Source: Oscillospiraceae bacterium
GTDB lineage: Bacteria > Bacillota_A > Clostridia > Oscillospirales > Oscillospiraceae
Reading direction: 5' to 3'
DNA: 41,943 nt
Assembly (NCBI GenBank): GCA_021771675.1
Contig: JAETOP010000019.1
Span: 1 to 41,943, forward strand
This document shows positions 40,974-41,943 of this stretch, piece by piece. The position numbers and the translations under genes were made by a program. The notes under the pieces are model-generated. The model saw only the letters and a list, made by a program, of their open reading frames with translations, was not told the DNA's origin and did no database searches. Each line of letters opens with the position of its first letter. The stretch's first letter is position 1.

Positions 40974-41002
40974 GGAGGCACATTGGTGCCTCCTATTTTT
41001 TT
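40974..41002 (+). terminator. Terminator after the XRE gene
   Basis: GGAGGCAC, ATTG loop, GTGCCTCC, then a T-rich tail at 40996-41002. It separates the regulator from the next gene. Confidence 0.85.
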
Positions 41003-41056
41003 ATCCTTTCCCGACTGATTTCGACAGAATTCGAGCAGGCATATGCGTTATGATTT

Positions 41057-41089
41057 AGTCGTATAGCATTAAAATAATGCTATACGACT
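41057..41089. promoter_or_regulatory. Perfect 15-bp palindrome containing the XRE operator
   Basis: Arms AGTCGTATAGCATTA and TAATGCTATACGACT with a 3-nt centre. The core ATAGCAT-N7-ATGCTAT (41063-41083) is identical in half-sites and spacing to 40542-40562. It lies 54 nt before the ATG of the next gene. Confidence 0.65.
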
Positions 41090-41142
41090 GAGCAAAAGAG
41101 CAATGTCAACCCAGAAATCACTTGAATGAAAGGAAAAGGAAT

Positions 41143-41757
41143 ATGATGATGAAAAAGCAAATATTGGACACGCTGCTTGGAAAGCAAATTGTGGATGCTC
41201 TGATTGATACACTTTACGTACAAACAGACGATTTTCCAGGGATTCACCAGGCCTACCTGGAGGCAATTGAAAAGCTGGAAGCCTGGCCAGGCAAAAAGAA
41301 CAATATTCAGGAGTACATCACTGCAATTGAACAGCAGTGCGCATCCAGTCTCTTTTTTGCGGGTGTGCAGGGTTTGAAGATGAATCTGGAACACTTTCGG
41401 AATCCCATGACACCAAACTGCACTTGGGAACAGGTTGACGATCATGACTATCTGCGTGCGGATATGGCGTATGCGCTCCCGATGTACCAATCCGCCGAGA
41501 CATATATCGAACAATTTGAGCAAAATCTTCCTGCTGATTTGCGGGAACTCTGTGACGCTATCGCCTGTTATAAGGCCGCTTTGGAGGTCAGCGGTATGAA
41601 GCTGGCACATTTCTGCGGTTATCTGATGGGAAACGATTTACTGAGGTGCTGCGTTCCCGGTTACCGTTCGGATCGGGTTTTGGACTTTCGGTACAAACGC
41701 ATGCTGGAGCAATTCTTTGGCGGCCCACTGCATATGGAGCAGTGGGAGAGCTGCTGA
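41143..41757 (+). CDS. Protein of unknown function under XRE operator control
   Basis: The 204-residue protein is mainly helical with no signal peptide or membrane segment. It begins MMMKKQILDTLLGKQIVDAL and has a pair of adjacent cysteines (DLLRCCVPGY) and two more near 144 and 159. ATG at 41143 follows AAAGGAAAAGGAA. Its lower GC and AT-rich upstream region differ from the housekeeping genes nearby, which may mark it and the XRE gene as acquired. I do not recognise the family. The only functional clue is the shared operator. Confidence 0.7.
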   Translation: MMMKKQILDTLLGKQIVDALIDTLYVQTDDFPGIHQAYLEAIEKLEAWPGKKNNIQEYITAIEQQCASSLFFAGVQGLKMNLEHFRNPMTPNCTWEQVDDHDYLRADMAYALPMYQSAETYIEQFEQNLPADLRELCDAIACYKAALEVSGMKLAHFCGYLMGNDLLRCCVPGYRSDRVLDFRYKRMLEQFFGGPLHMEQWESC

Positions 41758-41837
41758 ATATGTTTTCGTGTCGCTTTGAGCTTCAACTTGTTGAGCAGCG
41801 AGAGCTTGCCCCCGCCGATCAGGTGACGGCCGCTGGG

Positions 41838-41943
41838 CAGTGCGTTGAGTAGTAAACGGTGCCGGTTTCTGAGTCAAAGGCTCCCTTGTGTAAAGGGTAA
41901 GCGAAGCGCAGTGGCGGCTCTGCCAGTCCGGGGGACTGGCAGA
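41838..41943. repeat. Modular intergenic repeat, copy H (cut by window end)
   Basis: Has GCAGTGCGTTGAGTAG, GGTTTCTGAGTCAAAGGCTCCCTTGTGTAAAGGG and AAGCGAAGCGCAGTGGCGGCTCTG. These match the right part of the 6051 element (about 6425-6515, inverted) and copy F. 41758-41837 shows nothing recognisable. Confidence 0.55.

Overview
The window comes from a moderately GC-rich, anaerobic, spore-forming Firmicute. The likely group is the Oscillospiraceae branch of Clostridia (Flavonifractor/Oscillibacter-like); this is an inference from gene content and repeat style, not from a marker gene. The supporting genes are pyruvate:ferredoxin oxidoreductase, Rex, SigE/SpoIIGA, SpoIVA, LuxS, an ISC-type Fe-S operon, DUF951 and DUF6472.

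Layout. 1-482: a broken small holin-like toxin gene cut by a MITE-like element, then the nifJ promoter. 483-6047: nifJ, a DinB-like protein, a tiny DUF3006-like protein and an S66 peptidase. 6051-6632: a composite inverted-repeat element. 6669-9826: cysK-nifS-iscU-rrf2, an autoregulated-looking cysteine/Fe-S operon. 10202-14204 (minus): rex, sigE, spoIIGA, DUF951, rarA. 14326-14654: a compact locus encoding a 27-residue peptide faced by a consensus antisense promoter, read here as a type I toxin-antitoxin-like module. 14828-16166: luxS-mtnN (SAH recycling). 16215-23273 (minus): two large secreted SH3-repeat proteins with lysozyme-like N-termini; only the second keeps the GH24 catalytic Glu and Asp. 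23400-24657: mnmA. 25164-32015 (minus): a YfhO-type membrane protein, then a tightly overlapping chain of five genes. 32197-33428 (minus): folate cyclo-ligase and an XRE-membrane regulator. 34023-36475 (minus): glmM and a GlmU C-domain-like acyltransferase. 36636-40375: spoIVA, marR, a frameshifted cdsA, and a CmpB/ABC-type-IV-like membrane protein. 40542-41757: an XRE regulator and an unknown gene linked by identical operators.

Intergenic DNA is unusual. Nearly every long gap carries a modular hairpin family and/or a 7-bp-phased degenerate repeat. One block of heptads has the form GATAnnn, followed by a block of the form TAGGAnT, always in that order. Several hairpins show compensatory changes between copies.

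Most noteworthy is 14326-14654. It shows sense and antisense sigma-A promoters with 17-bp spacers, a hairpin at the predicted +1, a GAAA-loop hairpin holding the ribosome binding site, 5'-3' end complementarity and a shared two-way hairpin. The toxin remnant at 1-300 repeats the promoter, +1-hairpin and RBS geometry, which suggests one family of loci.
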